64,000 bases of DNA from Rhodothermales bacterium (GCA_013002165.1 JABDKO010000220.1:1-64000); one strand, 5' to 3'. Numbered from the stretch's first letter, positions 38,727 to 47,328 are shown. The notes: generated by a model from the sequence alone, not told the origin. Numbers and translations: made by a program.

Positions 38727-38734
38727 GAGGTGGA

Positions 38735-39868
38735 ATGGCGCTGAAGAGTAGAGTGGATAGTGATTTGATCGAGATCCCGACCCTGGATGTTGATGGCCCG
38801 AGGCGTACAACATCCCTTCAGGAACGGCGATCGCCATTGACTGTGCCGGATGAGCAACTCCGGGAACTGGATAGGTTGCATCTGAAGATTGGTCCTTCGC
38901 AAACAGGTAACTTCGACGAAGATCTTCAAGTATCAGGATGGTCTGATTTCCGGCCGAGTTCACTGGACATATTCCAGATTAATGTCGGAAAGCTGTGCAA
39001 CATGACATGCGCACATTGTCATGTTGACTCCGGTCCTGATCGGGTCAGTGAGAACATGGATCGGGAGACCATCGACGAATGCATCGACGCCATCAAAAGA
39101 TCTGGTGCGCACACTGTAGATCTCACCGGCGGCGCACCCGAGCTCAACCCGCATTTCGAATATCTGGTCGATGCCTGCATCGATATGGGATTGCACGTAA
39201 TTGATCGCTGCAATCTGACAATCCTTACAGTCAACCGTTTCCAGCACTTGCCGGAGTGGTTCGCCGAACGAGGCGTTGAAGTCGTCTGCTCGCTCCCGCA
39301 CTACCGCCGGACCGGGACAGATGCCCAGCGGGGTGACGGCACGTACGACAAATCGATACGTGCGCTCCGGTCCCTGAATGATGCAGGTTACGGACTGGGG
39401 CACGAGGATAAGATTTTGACGCTCGTGACAAATCCGGTTGGCGCTTTTCTGGCGGGAAGTCAGAGTTCACTGGAGTCCGAATGGCAGGCGGCGCTGAAAA
39501 AGAATCACGATGTTTCTTTCGATCGGCTTCTCGCGCTGAATAACATGCCGATGTCTCGTTACCTCGAGTGGCTTCTCTCCAGGGGTCACCTTGAGACGTA
39601 CATGATCAAGCTGGTGAACGCATTCAATCCAGCGACCATCTCGGGACTGATGTGCAGAAATACACTTTCTGTAAACTGGGAAGGCTACCTGTTTGATTGT
39701 GATTTCAATCAGCAGCTTGAAATGAGCTTGCACCTCAACGGATCTACAAGACCACACGTTCGGGATTTCGATCTGGAGCACTGGCTAGCGCATGAGATTC
39801 GTACGGAACGACATTGCTACGGCTGCACCGCAGGTGCGGGCAGTGGATGCGGCGGTGCCATAACCTGA
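38735..39868 (+). CDS. arsS: Arsenosugar biosynthesis radical SAM protein
   Basis: 377 residues with a strong AGGAGG six bases before the ATG. The radical SAM cluster motif is CNMTCAHC (about residue 88 on), and a Cys-rich C-terminus, CYGCTAGAGSGCGGAIT, ends the protein as in ArsS. ArsS is reported to join a 5'-deoxyadenosyl group to dimethylarsenite, giving a precursor of arsenosugars. The operon therefore reads as arsenic methylation followed by arsenosugar formation. No arsenite efflux gene is present. Confidence 0.92.
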   Translation: MALKSRVDSDLIEIPTLDVDGPRRTTSLQERRSPLTVPDEQLRELDRLHLKIGPSQTGNFDEDLQVSGWSDFRPSSLDIFQINVGKLCNMTCAHCHVDSGPDRVSENMDRETIDECIDAIKRSGAHTVDLTGGAPELNPHFEYLVDACIDMGLHVIDRCNLTILTVNRFQHLPEWFAERGVEVVCSLPHYRRTGTDAQRGDGTYDKSIRALRSLNDAGYGLGHEDKILTLVTNPVGAFLAGSQSSLESEWQAALKKNHDVSFDRLLALNNMPMSRYLEWLLSRGHLETYMIKLVNAFNPATISGLMCRNTLSVNWEGYLFDCDFNQQLEMSLHLNGSTRPHVRDFDLEHWLAHEIRTERHCYGCTAGAGSGCGGAIT

Positions 39869-39900
39869 CGTCCTTCCTGACGAACTGGGGGTCTGGCTGA

Positions 39901-40716
39901 TTAATACAGGATCATGTCGAATGTTCGGCGCAGCTCTCTGGTAACGGGATGTCCTGGTCCCAACAAAGTGAAGAGGGCTATGCATGCCTTTCGCGATCCG
40001 TCGTCATCGTAGTAGCGCTCTTTCCCGATTACGTCGATATATTTCTTGATCGCAGCGGACAGTTTTCCATCGACTACATCTTGCCCCGCTTTCATGTACA
40101 AATCGCGGACATCGCCCTCTGGCAACTGTAGCTCTCCGGAGGCGATCCCATGGATGTGCTTCAGGGTTTCGATACTGTCCCGAATCTGTATCTGCGATGG
40201 TTCACTGGCTTCCATGTTCGCGATGATTTTTTCAGCGGCGACAGGATCGCTGATCGCCCGTCGCTCTGCCAGGCTGTACGCCAGGAACGGATCCGCTGGA
40301 TCTTCAAGGATTGCTTTTTCCAGCATTTTTTCTGCGCGTTCACTGTCACCTGCTTCTATCGCTTCGAGAATCTGGGCTTTCACCGATTTGTCACCAGAGG
40401 GAAGTGTCGTTCCCAGCCAGTCGCGAATAGCATGCTCAGGTAAAGCTCCTGTGAACTCGCCGACTATTTGCCCTTTCCAGAACATTTTTACAGCTGGAAT
40501 CCCGCGTATTCCGTATTCGACCGCAAGATTTTGATTCTCATCAGTATTAACTTTTACCAATGTCCATTCGGGACCGGATTCACTGTCCAGCTTTTCCAGT
40601 GTGGGTCCGAGTACGCGACACGGTCCACACCAGGGAGCCCAGAAGTCAACTACGACAGGGCGTTCTTCGCTGGCGGAAATAACATCTTCTTGGAAATTCT
40701 GCACGTCAGATAACAT
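39901..40716 (-). CDS. Thioredoxin-TPR protein (CnoX/YbbN-like)
   Basis: 271 residues. The thioredoxin domain has WAPWCGPCRVLGP (about residues 28-40). After about residue 110 come TPR-like helices (AGDSERAEKMLEKAILEDP, RKACIALFTLLGPGHP). The layout matches CnoX/YbbN, a thioredoxin-like chaperone-holdase of the cytosol. CGPC (rather than the SQHC of E. coli CnoX) suggests redox activity is kept. No signal peptide is seen. Confidence 0.9.
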   Translation of the reverse strand: MLSDVQNFQEDVISASEERPVVVDFWAPWCGPCRVLGPTLEKLDSESGPEWTLVKVNTDENQNLAVEYGIRGIPAVKMFWKGQIVGEFTGALPEHAIRDWLGTTLPSGDKSVKAQILEAIEAGDSERAEKMLEKAILEDPADPFLAYSLAERRAISDPVAAEKIIANMEASEPSQIQIRDSIETLKHIHGIASGELQLPEGDVRDLYMKAGQDVVDGKLSAAIKKYIDVIGKERYYDDDGSRKACIALFTLLGPGHPVTRELRRTFDMILY

Positions 40717-40763
40717 CCAGCAGTACCTTTATTTTCTCAGGGATTCAACAATTTTACGAGTCA

Positions 40764-41864
40764 ATGCACACAAATCTTATTCTAGCGTTTGCAGTCTCCA
40801 GCGCCGTAATTGTTTCCGGTTGTTCTCCTCAACAAAGCGCCGAATCATACGACCCCGCAAGTGATTCGCTCCGGTTCGACGGAGAAGTGCACCTGCGTAA
40901 CATCAAGCAATTGACGTTCGGCGGAAATAACGCCGAAGCTTACTGGAGTTTTGATGGAACCGAACTCGTATTTCAAAGCGATTGGGACGAGATCAATGAC
41001 CAGGGATGTGATCAAATCTTCACCATGCCGATCGACGCAGACGGCCGGCCGGACTACAAGTTGGTCTCTACCGGCGATGGCCGCACGACCTGTTCATACT
41101 TTCTGCCGGATGGTCGCGTCGTTTATGGATCGACACACGAAGGTGGTCAGGAGTGCCCGGTGGGTGCACCGGTTGTGGGAGGTAGTTATGTCTGGTCGAT
41201 CTACGATTCGTATGACATCTATGTCGCGAACGCTGATGGTTCTGAAACTGAGCTCCTCATCGGCGGGCCGGGCTACGATGCCGAGGCCACTGTATCCCCG
41301 GATGGAAAGTGGATCATCTTCACATCTACCCGCACAGGCGATCTGGAACTGTGGCGCTATGAAATCGAAACCGGAGATCTGCTTCAGCTTACCAGCGGAC
41401 TTGGCTACGACGGTGGCGCGTTCTTCTCACGCGACTCACAGCAAATAGTCTGGCGAGCGAGCAGGCCAACCGGAGAGGCTGCCGAAAAGTACAAGACTCT
41501 CCTGGCAGCAAACTCCGTTGAACCTTCGGATCTGGAAATTTTTGTTGCCGATATCGATGGATCAAACGCACGTCAGGTTACTAACCTTGGAGGAGCAAAC
41601 TGGGCTCCATTTTTTCATCCTTCCGGTGAAAAGATTCTGTTCACGACGAATCATCATATGATGGATACTGATCCGCGCCAGTTTGACATCTTCATGATGG
41701 ATCTGGATGGAACGGGGCTCGAGCAGATCACGTACTCGGGGACGTTTGATGCATTCCCCATGTTCTCTTATGACGGCTCGAAGCTCGCCTTCTCGTCCAA
41801 TCGCAATGTCTCCAGAACACCGACACGCGACACCAATGTGTTCGTTGCGGACTGGGTAGAATAG
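40764..41864 (+). CDS. TolB-like PD40 beta-propeller lipoprotein
   Basis: 366 residues with a lipoprotein signal (AVIVSGC, Cys about residue 20). WD40-like PD40 repeats run through the protein (AEATVSPDGKWIIFTSTRTG, APFFHPSGEKILF, FPMFSYDGSKLAFSSNRN). Such propellers resemble TolB and the N-domain of prolyl oligopeptidases; here no peptidase domain follows. A periplasmic binding or scaffold role is likely. Confidence 0.85.
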   Translation: MHTNLILAFAVSSAVIVSGCSPQQSAESYDPASDSLRFDGEVHLRNIKQLTFGGNNAEAYWSFDGTELVFQSDWDEINDQGCDQIFTMPIDADGRPDYKLVSTGDGRTTCSYFLPDGRVVYGSTHEGGQECPVGAPVVGGSYVWSIYDSYDIYVANADGSETELLIGGPGYDAEATVSPDGKWIIFTSTRTGDLELWRYEIETGDLLQLTSGLGYDGGAFFSRDSQQIVWRASRPTGEAAEKYKTLLAANSVEPSDLEIFVADIDGSNARQVTNLGGANWAPFFHPSGEKILFTTNHHMMDTDPRQFDIFMMDLDGTGLEQITYSGTFDAFPMFSYDGSKLAFSSNRNVSRTPTRDTNVFVADWVE

Positions 41865-42102
41865 CAGCTGCCAGTAGCCAGGGTTTGCCGAGCATCGCTG
41901 GTCAATAAATTCCCTGGTGAATATTGCGTCGCCGGGTCAGACAACACTTCCCGGCCAGCCACCATTCTCACGTTCGGTCGAGACACGGTTACCCGCGTCT
42001 CGCTGTCCAGACTGAGAACAGCGATTCCTCGTTGCCGTCACCGAATCGATCCTGAATAAATATGATCACCCGGGACGCGGCTGGTCCTATCGCCCGAAAA
42101 AG

Positions 42103-42143
42103 GCGATTCGGCTAGTTCGTCACGTTTTTGTGCCCCGAATCGC
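42103..42143. other. 9-bp inverted repeat in the 409-base gap before the metal importer
   Basis: GCGATTCGG and its exact complement enclose a 23-base loop that itself contains CAC-GTTTTT-GTG. It lies about 130 bases upstream of the metal importer. No T-run follows, so it is not an obvious terminator. It may be an RNA structure in the importer leader or the end of the preceding transcript. The rest of 41865-42235 shows nothing I recognise. Confidence 0.5.
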
Positions 42144-42235
42144 TTGGCGTTCAGACTGCAAATATCCGCCCTCTGATCATGAAACCGGCTTTTCTGGACT
42201 CTGAGGCCTGCTGAAACCTGATAGAGACTGAAAAG

Positions 42236-42249
42236 TTAGACGAGTCTAA
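42236..42249 (+). promoter_or_regulatory. DtxR/MntR-like operator
   Basis: TTAGAC-GA-GTCTAA is a perfect 6-base inverted repeat ending 24 bases before the start of the substrate-binding protein gene. Its TTAG...CTAA halves match the kind of site bound by DtxR-family metalloregulators. The operon it precedes is a divalent-metal importer, so repression when Mn or Fe is plentiful is the likely function. Confidence 0.7.
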
Positions 42250-42273
42250 AAATCTTGTCAAACTCCGGGATCC

Positions 42274-43215
42274 ATGTCGAAACAGATTACTGTCGTTGCA
42301 TTATTCACCTTGTTGATCTCCGCCTGTGCCCCGGCCGGTAGCGGTGAGAAAGATCTGTCATCTGCGCCAACCCTGAAAGTAGTCGCCACGACGAACATGG
42401 TAGCCGACCTGGTCCGGACCATCGGAGGCGACCATGTCGATCTTGTTTCATTGATGGGCCCCGGTATTGATCCACATCTGTACAAGGCAAGCGAGGGTGA
42501 CGTGGCAAGGATGGCTGGCGCCGACGTGATATTTTATGGCGGCCTCCATCTTGAGGGCAAGATGGTCGATATTTTTGAACAGATGGACTCGCGAGGGAAG
42601 AGAGCCGTAGCGGTAACAGATGGAATAGATCGCGAGAAGCTTATCGAGTCAGAGGTTTTTGGAGGACACTACGACCCGCATGTATGGTTTGATGTCACAC
42701 TCTGGCAGGATGCCGCACAGTATGTCACGGAGTATCTATCCGACATCAATAGTGTTAATCAAGCCGTGTACCGGTCCAACCTTGACACATACCTGCAGGC
42801 ACTTTCTGAAACGGATACGTGGGTACGAACAGAGGTCAACACACTTGATCCCGGCCAACGCGTTCTCATAACATCGCACGATGCTTTCGGTTATTTTGGC
42901 CGCGCTTACGATTTCGAAGTATATGGGCTTCAGGGCATCAGCACAGTGGCAGAAGCAGGCACAGCAGACGTACAAAGTCTATCGACCATGGTCGCTGAAA
43001 GACGCATCCCGGCCATGTTCGTAGAGTCGTCAGTACCACGGAGGGGGATCGAGGCTGTACAGCAGGCAGTCCGCGCAAAAGGATTTGATGTGACCATCGG
43101 AGGAAGTCTGTTTTCGGACGCACTTGGAGTAGAAGGAACTCCCGAAGGTACGTATACTGGTATGATTCGGCACAACGTAACCACAATCATTAGTGGCCTG
43201 AGCGCTACAGAGTGA
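42274..43215 (+). CDS. Metal ABC transporter substrate-binding lipoprotein (ZnuA/MntC family)
   Basis: 313 residues with a lipoprotein signal (LLISAC, Cys about residue 15). The cluster A-I family is shown by VATTNMVADLVRTIGG, GIDPHLYKAS and HYDPHVWFD. The metal ligands are probably His in DPHLY and in PHVWF, with His/Asp later. It lacks the long His-rich loop of ZnuA zinc-binding proteins, which favours manganese or iron. It is the first gene of a four-gene operon behind a DtxR-like operator. Confidence 0.88.
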   Translation: MSKQITVVALFTLLISACAPAGSGEKDLSSAPTLKVVATTNMVADLVRTIGGDHVDLVSLMGPGIDPHLYKASEGDVARMAGADVIFYGGLHLEGKMVDIFEQMDSRGKRAVAVTDGIDREKLIESEVFGGHYDPHVWFDVTLWQDAAQYVTEYLSDINSVNQAVYRSNLDTYLQALSETDTWVRTEVNTLDPGQRVLITSHDAFGYFGRAYDFEVYGLQGISTVAEAGTADVQSLSTMVAERRIPAMFVESSVPRRGIEAVQQAVRAKGFDVTIGGSLFSDALGVEGTPEGTYTGMIRHNVTTIISGLSATE

Positions 43216-43226
43216 CACTCGATTGA

Positions 43227-44012
43227 ATGCCCTTGACTGATCAAAGACGGCACGCCATTGAAGTACGCGACCTGACAGTCGCTTACCATGAAAAACCTGT
43301 CCTGTGGGATATTGACCTTGACGTTCCAGCTGGCGTGTTGATGGCCATTGTCGGGCCAAACGGTGCCGGAAAGACAACCCTTATCAAGGCTATTCTCGGG
43401 CTTATTAGAACCGCGGCCGGGGAGGTGTCGATTCTCGGCCACAAGTACAAGCGACAACGCAACCGGGTAGCATATGTCCCGCAGCGTGGATCCGTTGACT
43501 GGGACTTCCCCACAAGCGTCCTGGACGTCGTTACTATGGGACGCTACGGTCGGATCGGGTGGGTGCGAAGGCCTTCTCGAACGGACAAAGACCTTGCGGT
43601 CAAGGCACTTGAAAAGGTCGGGATGGATCAATTCAGAAAACGTCAGATCAGCGAGCTATCTGGAGGTCAACAGCAGCGAGTATTTCTCGCACGTGCACTC
43701 GTTCAGGACGCGGACGTGTATTTCATGGACGAACCGTTTCAGGGAGTAGATGCGGTTACCGAACGGGCGATTGTCGAAATCCTGCGTGACTTGCGTCGGC
43801 ACAACAAAACAGTCGTTGTAGTGCATCATGATCTCCAGACCGTAGAAGAGTATTTCGACTATGTGATGCTGCTGAATATCAGAAAGATTGCGAGCGGGCC
43901 GGTCGCGGAAGTATTCAATTCTGAAAACTTGAGAATTACGTATGGCGGTAGAGTCGCTTTCTTGAAGCCGACAGCTTCTGCAGATATTACGCAATCTCAA
44001 AAGCCAGGTTAA
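43227..44012 (+). CDS. Metal ABC transporter ATPase
   Basis: 261 residues. Walker A is GPNGAGKTT (about residue 46), the signature LSGGQQQRV (about residue 145) and Walker B is [20 protein letters not shown], followed by VVTMGRYG, is typical of the Mn/Zn importer ATPases. It starts 11 bases after the binding-protein gene. Confidence 0.92.
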   Translation: MPLTDQRRHAIEVRDLTVAYHEKPVLWDIDLDVPAGVLMAIVGPNGAGKTTLIKAILGLIRTAAGEVSILGHKYKRQRNRVAYVPQRGSVDWDFPTSVLDVVTMGRYGRIGWVRRPSRTDKDLAVKALEKVGMDQFRKRQISELSGGQQQRVFLARALVQDADVYFMDEPFQGVDAVTERAIVEILRDLRRHNKTVVVVHHDLQTVEEYFDYVMLLNIRKIASGPVAEVFNSENLRITYGGRVAFLKPTASADITQSQKPG

Positions 44013-44023
44013 GTCCAATTCAA

Positions 44024-45148
44024 TTGATGGATCTACTCCAGCAGCTCATAACGGATTATACACTGCGCAATGTTGCGCTGGGATCTGCAGTACTTGGGAT
44101 GGTTGCCGGTACGCTCGGGTCGTTTGCACTGCTGCGTCAGCAGAGTCTTCTTGGAGATGCCGTGTCTCACGCCGCACTTCCCGGCGTTGTCATCGCATAC
44201 ATGTTAACCGGCTCAAAAGCACCTCTTGTGCTTATCCTCGGCGCCGCGTTAGCGGGCTGGGTAGCAACAGGCCTCGTCATGCTGACCGTTGCCAATACCC
44301 GAATCAAGTATGACTCGGCCCTCGGGATCGTCCTCTCTGTATTTTTCGGATTCGGCCTGGTGCTCCTGACCTTTTTGCAGAAAACACCCGATGCCAACCA
44401 GGCTGGTCTGGATACATTTCTCTTTGGACAGGCAGCGGCACTCGTGCATCGCGACGTCATCACGATGAGCATCGTCGGCGGGATATCCATCGTACTAATC
44501 ATTGTATTCTGGAAAGAGTTCAAGATGCTCTCGTTCGATTCCGACTTCGGCAAGAGCCTCGGATTCAATATGCGCTTTGCCGACATTTTACTGACTGCCC
44601 TCATAGTAATAGCGATCGTAATAGGCCTGCAAACAGTCGGAGTTGTCCTTATGAGTGCAATGATCATCGCCCCGGCTGCTGCTGCTCGGCAATGGACAAA
44701 TCGCCTGAGCGGTATGATCGCGCTGTCGGCCCTTTTCGGTGCCGTGGCCGGTGTGGCTGGTGCAACGATCAGTAGTGTGCAATCCAATCTGCCGACCGGG
44801 CCCGTGGTCGTGTTGGGCGCTGGTGTTATTGTCACCGTCTCGATACTATTTGCTCCGGCACGAGGAGTGGTGTGGACGTGGATTCGTCAGTGGCGGAATG
44901 GTAAGCGATTAAGAATGGAGGCCGTAATGGTTGACCTGTTCACGCTGGCTGCCCATCACCATCGCGCAGACTACCCTCACGATGAGGCCGTCATCAACAT
45001 GATGACTAACATCACCGGCCGGTCTTTGAAGACGCTGGAAGCTCTGGAGGATCGGGGCCTGGCAACGAGGCTCGGTCCGTCCCAGTGGGCGCTTACCGAT
45101 GCAGGTGTCGCGCGCGTCCGAAGTATACTGGAGACGAGTGGTGCATAG
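44024..45148 (+). CDS. Metal ABC transporter permease with C-terminal DtxR-like domain (first)
   Basis: 374 residues. About 280 residues form the ABC-3 permease (GDAVSHAALPGVVIAYML; LQTVGVVLMSAMIIAPAAAA). After a basic linker a winged-helix region follows (EAVINMMTNITGRSLKTLEALEDRGL), which resembles the DNA-binding N-domain of DtxR regulators. Permeases fused in this way are known from Bacteroidota metal importers. Whether the tail binds DNA, metal or only the ATPase cannot be told from sequence. Confidence 0.85.
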   Translation: MMDLLQQLITDYTLRNVALGSAVLGMVAGTLGSFALLRQQSLLGDAVSHAALPGVVIAYMLTGSKAPLVLILGAALAGWVATGLVMLTVANTRIKYDSALGIVLSVFFGFGLVLLTFLQKTPDANQAGLDTFLFGQAAALVHRDVITMSIVGGISIVLIIVFWKEFKMLSFDSDFGKSLGFNMRFADILLTALIVIAIVIGLQTVGVVLMSAMIIAPAAAARQWTNRLSGMIALSALFGAVAGVAGATISSVQSNLPTGPVVVLGAGVIVTVSILFAPARGVVWTWIRQWRNGKRLRMEAVMVDLFTLAAHHHRADYPHDEAVINMMTNITGRSLKTLEALEDRGLATRLGPSQWALTDAGVARVRSILETSGA

Positions 45149-45238
45149 TATGTTGCATGTCATACCGCCCCGTTCGCCAGTGTCGGACCTGTTCGGTTCG
45201 GTTAACGCTCTCAGGTCACGCTTCGCCGAGGGATCAGG

Positions 45239-46351
45239 ATGACATCGGTCCAGTTCGAAATACAATTGATTGCGATCCTTGTGGCAGTGGCATGCGCCAT
45301 TCCAGGTGTGTTTCTGGTTTTGCGGAAAATGGCCATGATGTCCGACGCTATCAGTCACTCCATCCTTCCGGGCCTCGTCATCGCGTTCTTCCTTACTGGC
45401 ACTCTGAATTCGCCGTTGTTGATTGTCGGAGCTACTGCAACAGGATTGCTGACGGTACTTCTTGTCGAGAGTATCTCCAAAACGCGATTGCTTAAGGAGG
45501 ATGCCGCTATTGGACTGGCGTTTCCGGTGTTCTTCAGTATCGGCGTAATTCTTATTGCCCGCTTTGCCGGCGACATACATCTCGACGTCGACTCGGTACT
45601 GTTGGGTGAACTTGCATTCGCACCATTCAATCGTGTCTCACTGTTTGGGCGAGATCTCGGTCCGGCCGCGATGTGGACGATGATAGTTGTTGTTGTTATA
45701 AACGCGGCTTTCGTGGCTGTATTTTATAAAGAGCTGAAAATTGCCAGTTTCGATTCGGGATTGGCGGCGGCACTGGGATTTGTCCCGGCAGGCATACACT
45801 ACGGACTGATGACGTTGGTTTCTGCAACAGCGGTTGCAGCGTTCGATGCTGTGGGGTCCATTCTTGTTGTGGCTCTAATTGTTGGTCCGCCGGCGACTGC
45901 CTACCTGCTTACAAACAGACTGTCCGTAATGATTGGACTCAGTATTCTACTGGGCATGCTATCGGCGATCCTTGGTTACTGGTTCGCTCACTGGCTGGAT
46001 GCGTCGATTGCCGGTGCAATGGCAACGATGGTGGGCGTGGTATTCGTCATCGTCCTCTTTCTGGCACCGGGTAGAGGTGTGGCAGCAGTCTGGCGTCGCA
46101 GGTATCGCCAGAAGTGGACATTCGCTGAAAAAATGTTGGCGATACACCTGCACCACCACGAGGGTATGGTAGATGAAGCGCGCGAAAACAGAACCGCCCA
46201 CCTGCAGGAACACTTCAGCTGGGACGCGCGGTTCGCTGGTTCCGTCGTCGAGCGTGCAAAAGATGATGGATTCGTAACCGAAGGCGGTGGACTTCTGAAC
46301 CTTACCGAAGCCGGTAGGGCCCTGGCGAGAGAAGCGATAGTGCAAGCGTAA
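45239..46351 (+). CDS. Metal ABC transporter permease with C-terminal DtxR-like domain (second)
   Basis: 370 residues, paralogous to the preceding permease. It shows SDAISHSILPGLVIAFFL and VGSILVVALIVGPPATA in the ABC-3 membrane domain. A C-terminal part (IHLHHHEGMVDEARENRTAH, then a winged-helix-like FAGSVVERAKDDGFV and LNLTEAGRALARE) ends it. The His-rich HLHHHE could bind metal. The two permeases probably form a heterodimeric channel. It starts about 90 bases after the first permease. Confidence 0.85.
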   Translation: MTSVQFEIQLIAILVAVACAIPGVFLVLRKMAMMSDAISHSILPGLVIAFFLTGTLNSPLLIVGATATGLLTVLLVESISKTRLLKEDAAIGLAFPVFFSIGVILIARFAGDIHLDVDSVLLGELAFAPFNRVSLFGRDLGPAAMWTMIVVVVINAAFVAVFYKELKIASFDSGLAAALGFVPAGIHYGLMTLVSATAVAAFDAVGSILVVALIVGPPATAYLLTNRLSVMIGLSILLGMLSAILGYWFAHWLDASIAGAMATMVGVVFVIVLFLAPGRGVAAVWRRRYRQKWTFAEKMLAIHLHHHEGMVDEARENRTAHLQEHFSWDARFAGSVVERAKDDGFVTEGGGLLNLTEAGRALAREAIVQA

Positions 46352-46353
46352 CC

Positions 46354-46423
46354 AGGAACTGGCAACTAGCAACTAGGAACTGGCAACTAGGAACTAGGAA
46401 CTAGCAACTAGGAACTAGGAACC
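46354..46423. repeat. Ten tandem copies of a 7-bp repeat
   Basis: Ten head-to-tail heptamers of the form RGSAACT (six AGGAACT/AGGAACC, two GGCAACT, two AGCAACT) start three bases after the stop codon of the second permease. They are non-coding. The array lies between the ends of two convergent transcripts and is likely variable in copy number. Confidence 0.9.
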
Positions 46424-46425
46424 AG

Positions 46426-46470
46426 AAACAAACAACCCCGAACCTGCAATCGAAGATCACAGGCCGGGGC
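46426..46470 (-). terminator. Probable minus-strand terminator downstream of the 6S-like RNA
   Basis: Read on the minus strand, CCCCG-CCTG pairs with CAGG-CGGGG across a 13-base loop and is followed by TTGTTTGTTT. The stem has an internal bulge. It would end the structured RNA segment or the zapA transcript just before the heptamer array. Confidence 0.6.
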
Positions 46471-46475
46471 TATTC

Positions 46476-46672
46476 GTCAAAATGCTGCCACAACCCCGCA
46501 TGTATGAAGAACCCCTTCATGACACAGTGGGCACCGCTCGCGCTCTTTCGCCTTCCGCGGTCCGTAGAATACGGTGACTCTTTCGAGATGCGGCCTGGTG
46601 GCCGAGCACGAAGGATGGTTCCCTCAAGTATAGCTGTTAGGTTCTTACTTGATCAGGGCTGCAGCAACTACC
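46476..46672 (-). ncRNA. ssrS: Putative 6S RNA
   Basis: The 190-base gap after zapA folds, on the minus strand, as one long imperfect rod. TGCTGC (at 46666-46661) pairs with GCAGCA (46488-46483), AGCCC with GGGTT, AAGAACC with GGTTCTT, then after an open central region GGGAACC with GGTGCCC, GTGCTC with GAGCGC, and a CGGCC-GGCCG hairpin lies near the tip. A closing stem, large central bubble and terminal stem-loop are the shape of 6S RNA, which mimics an open promoter and holds RNA polymerase. 6S genes often lie next to zapA. Ends are approximate and no covariance model was run. Confidence 0.5.
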
Positions 46673-46674
46673 TA

Positions 46675-46699
46675 CTTGTACCACTTTGGTGGTTACAAG
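46675..46699. other. Hairpin between zapA and the 6S-like RNA
   Basis: CTTGTACCAC pairs with GTGGTTACAAG around a short loop (one bulged base), 13 bases after the zapA stop. No T-run follows, so it may be a processing site separating zapA mRNA from the structured RNA, or a weak terminator. Confidence 0.5.
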
Positions 46700-46711
46700 A
46701 TTCAAATTCAA

Positions 46712-47044
46712 TTACACTTCCTGAGGTTCGAGATCGAGTTGTATTTTACTACTAACTTCTTCTCCGAGTGCTTTAGCAAGTAGAGTATCCATCGCAAACA
46801 ACTCACGCGTAATTCGAGAATCGGTTTCATCCGCGTGCTGCTTAAGCTGATACAGTTCTTCCGTTACCGAAAGTGCCGTTATCACTGCAGTGGTCAGTTC
46901 ATGCGCCTTGGGATGTGCAGCTTGAAATGCTCTCATGCGTGTGTCAAGATTAGAGGCAACCTCGAGTGTGAAGTCGACTTGTGACTCTTTGACCCGAAGT
47001 GAATAATCCTTACCAAGGATTCTGACACTGACTGACTTTTCCAT
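46712..47044 (-). CDS. zapA: Cell division protein ZapA
   Basis: 110 residues. The N-terminal beta-rich part (VSVRILGKDYSLRV) and the following coiled coil (TTAVITALSVTEELYQLKQHADE) match ZapA, which cross-links FtsZ filaments. It ends the pheST cluster, as in many bacteria, and starts 3 bases after the small coiled-coil gene. Confidence 0.88.
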   Translation of the reverse strand: MEKSVSVRILGKDYSLRVKESQVDFTLEVASNLDTRMRAFQAAHPKAHELTTAVITALSVTEELYQLKQHADETDSRITRELFAMDTLLAKALGEEVSSKIQLDLEPQEV

Positions 47045-47047
47045 GTG

Positions 47048-47287
47048 CTACTTCTCCTCCAGAAATCGATCAATGGTGGCGATATACCCTTCAAGCTGAC
47101 CACGAAGAGCATCCCGATCGGAGTCGACAACAATTGCGAGACTGTCGCCCTTTCTCTTCCGGTCGCCCCAAACGTCATCAATAGTATCCGACATCCTTTG
47201 GTTATCCGATTTCAGTCGGTCAATTTCATGCGCTGCAGACGCAACCCGTTTTTTCAATTGGGCGAGCCCGTCCGGTTGGTGTGCCAT
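47048..47287 (-). CDS. Small coiled-coil protein between pheT and zapA
   Basis: 79 residues, almost all a predicted coiled coil (LAQLKKRVASAAHEIDRLKS, later RGQLEGYIATIDRFLEEK). Genes of this size and type stand between pheT and zapA in many Bacteroidota, and a ZapB-like role with ZapA is plausible. That is inference from position. Confidence 0.7.
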   Translation of the reverse strand: MAHQPDGLAQLKKRVASAAHEIDRLKSDNQRMSDTIDDVWGDRKRKGDSLAIVVDSDRDALRGQLEGYIATIDRFLEEK

Positions 47288-47328
47288 GTCGATCCCGTCA
47301 GTCGAGTTATACGATCGTAATATAACAG

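Noticed and set aside
42930-43631. Minus-strand frame of 233 residues across the binding-protein and ATPase genes
   Set aside because: It spans two well-supported genes of the importer and has no family features.
46354-46423. Possible CRISPR array at the heptamer repeats
   Set aside because: The units are 7 bases, directly adjacent and without spacers, and no cas gene is near.
46504-46755. Plus-strand frame of 83 residues over the zapA end
   Set aside because: It overlaps the structured RNA candidate and the zapA end; the composition is not protein-like.
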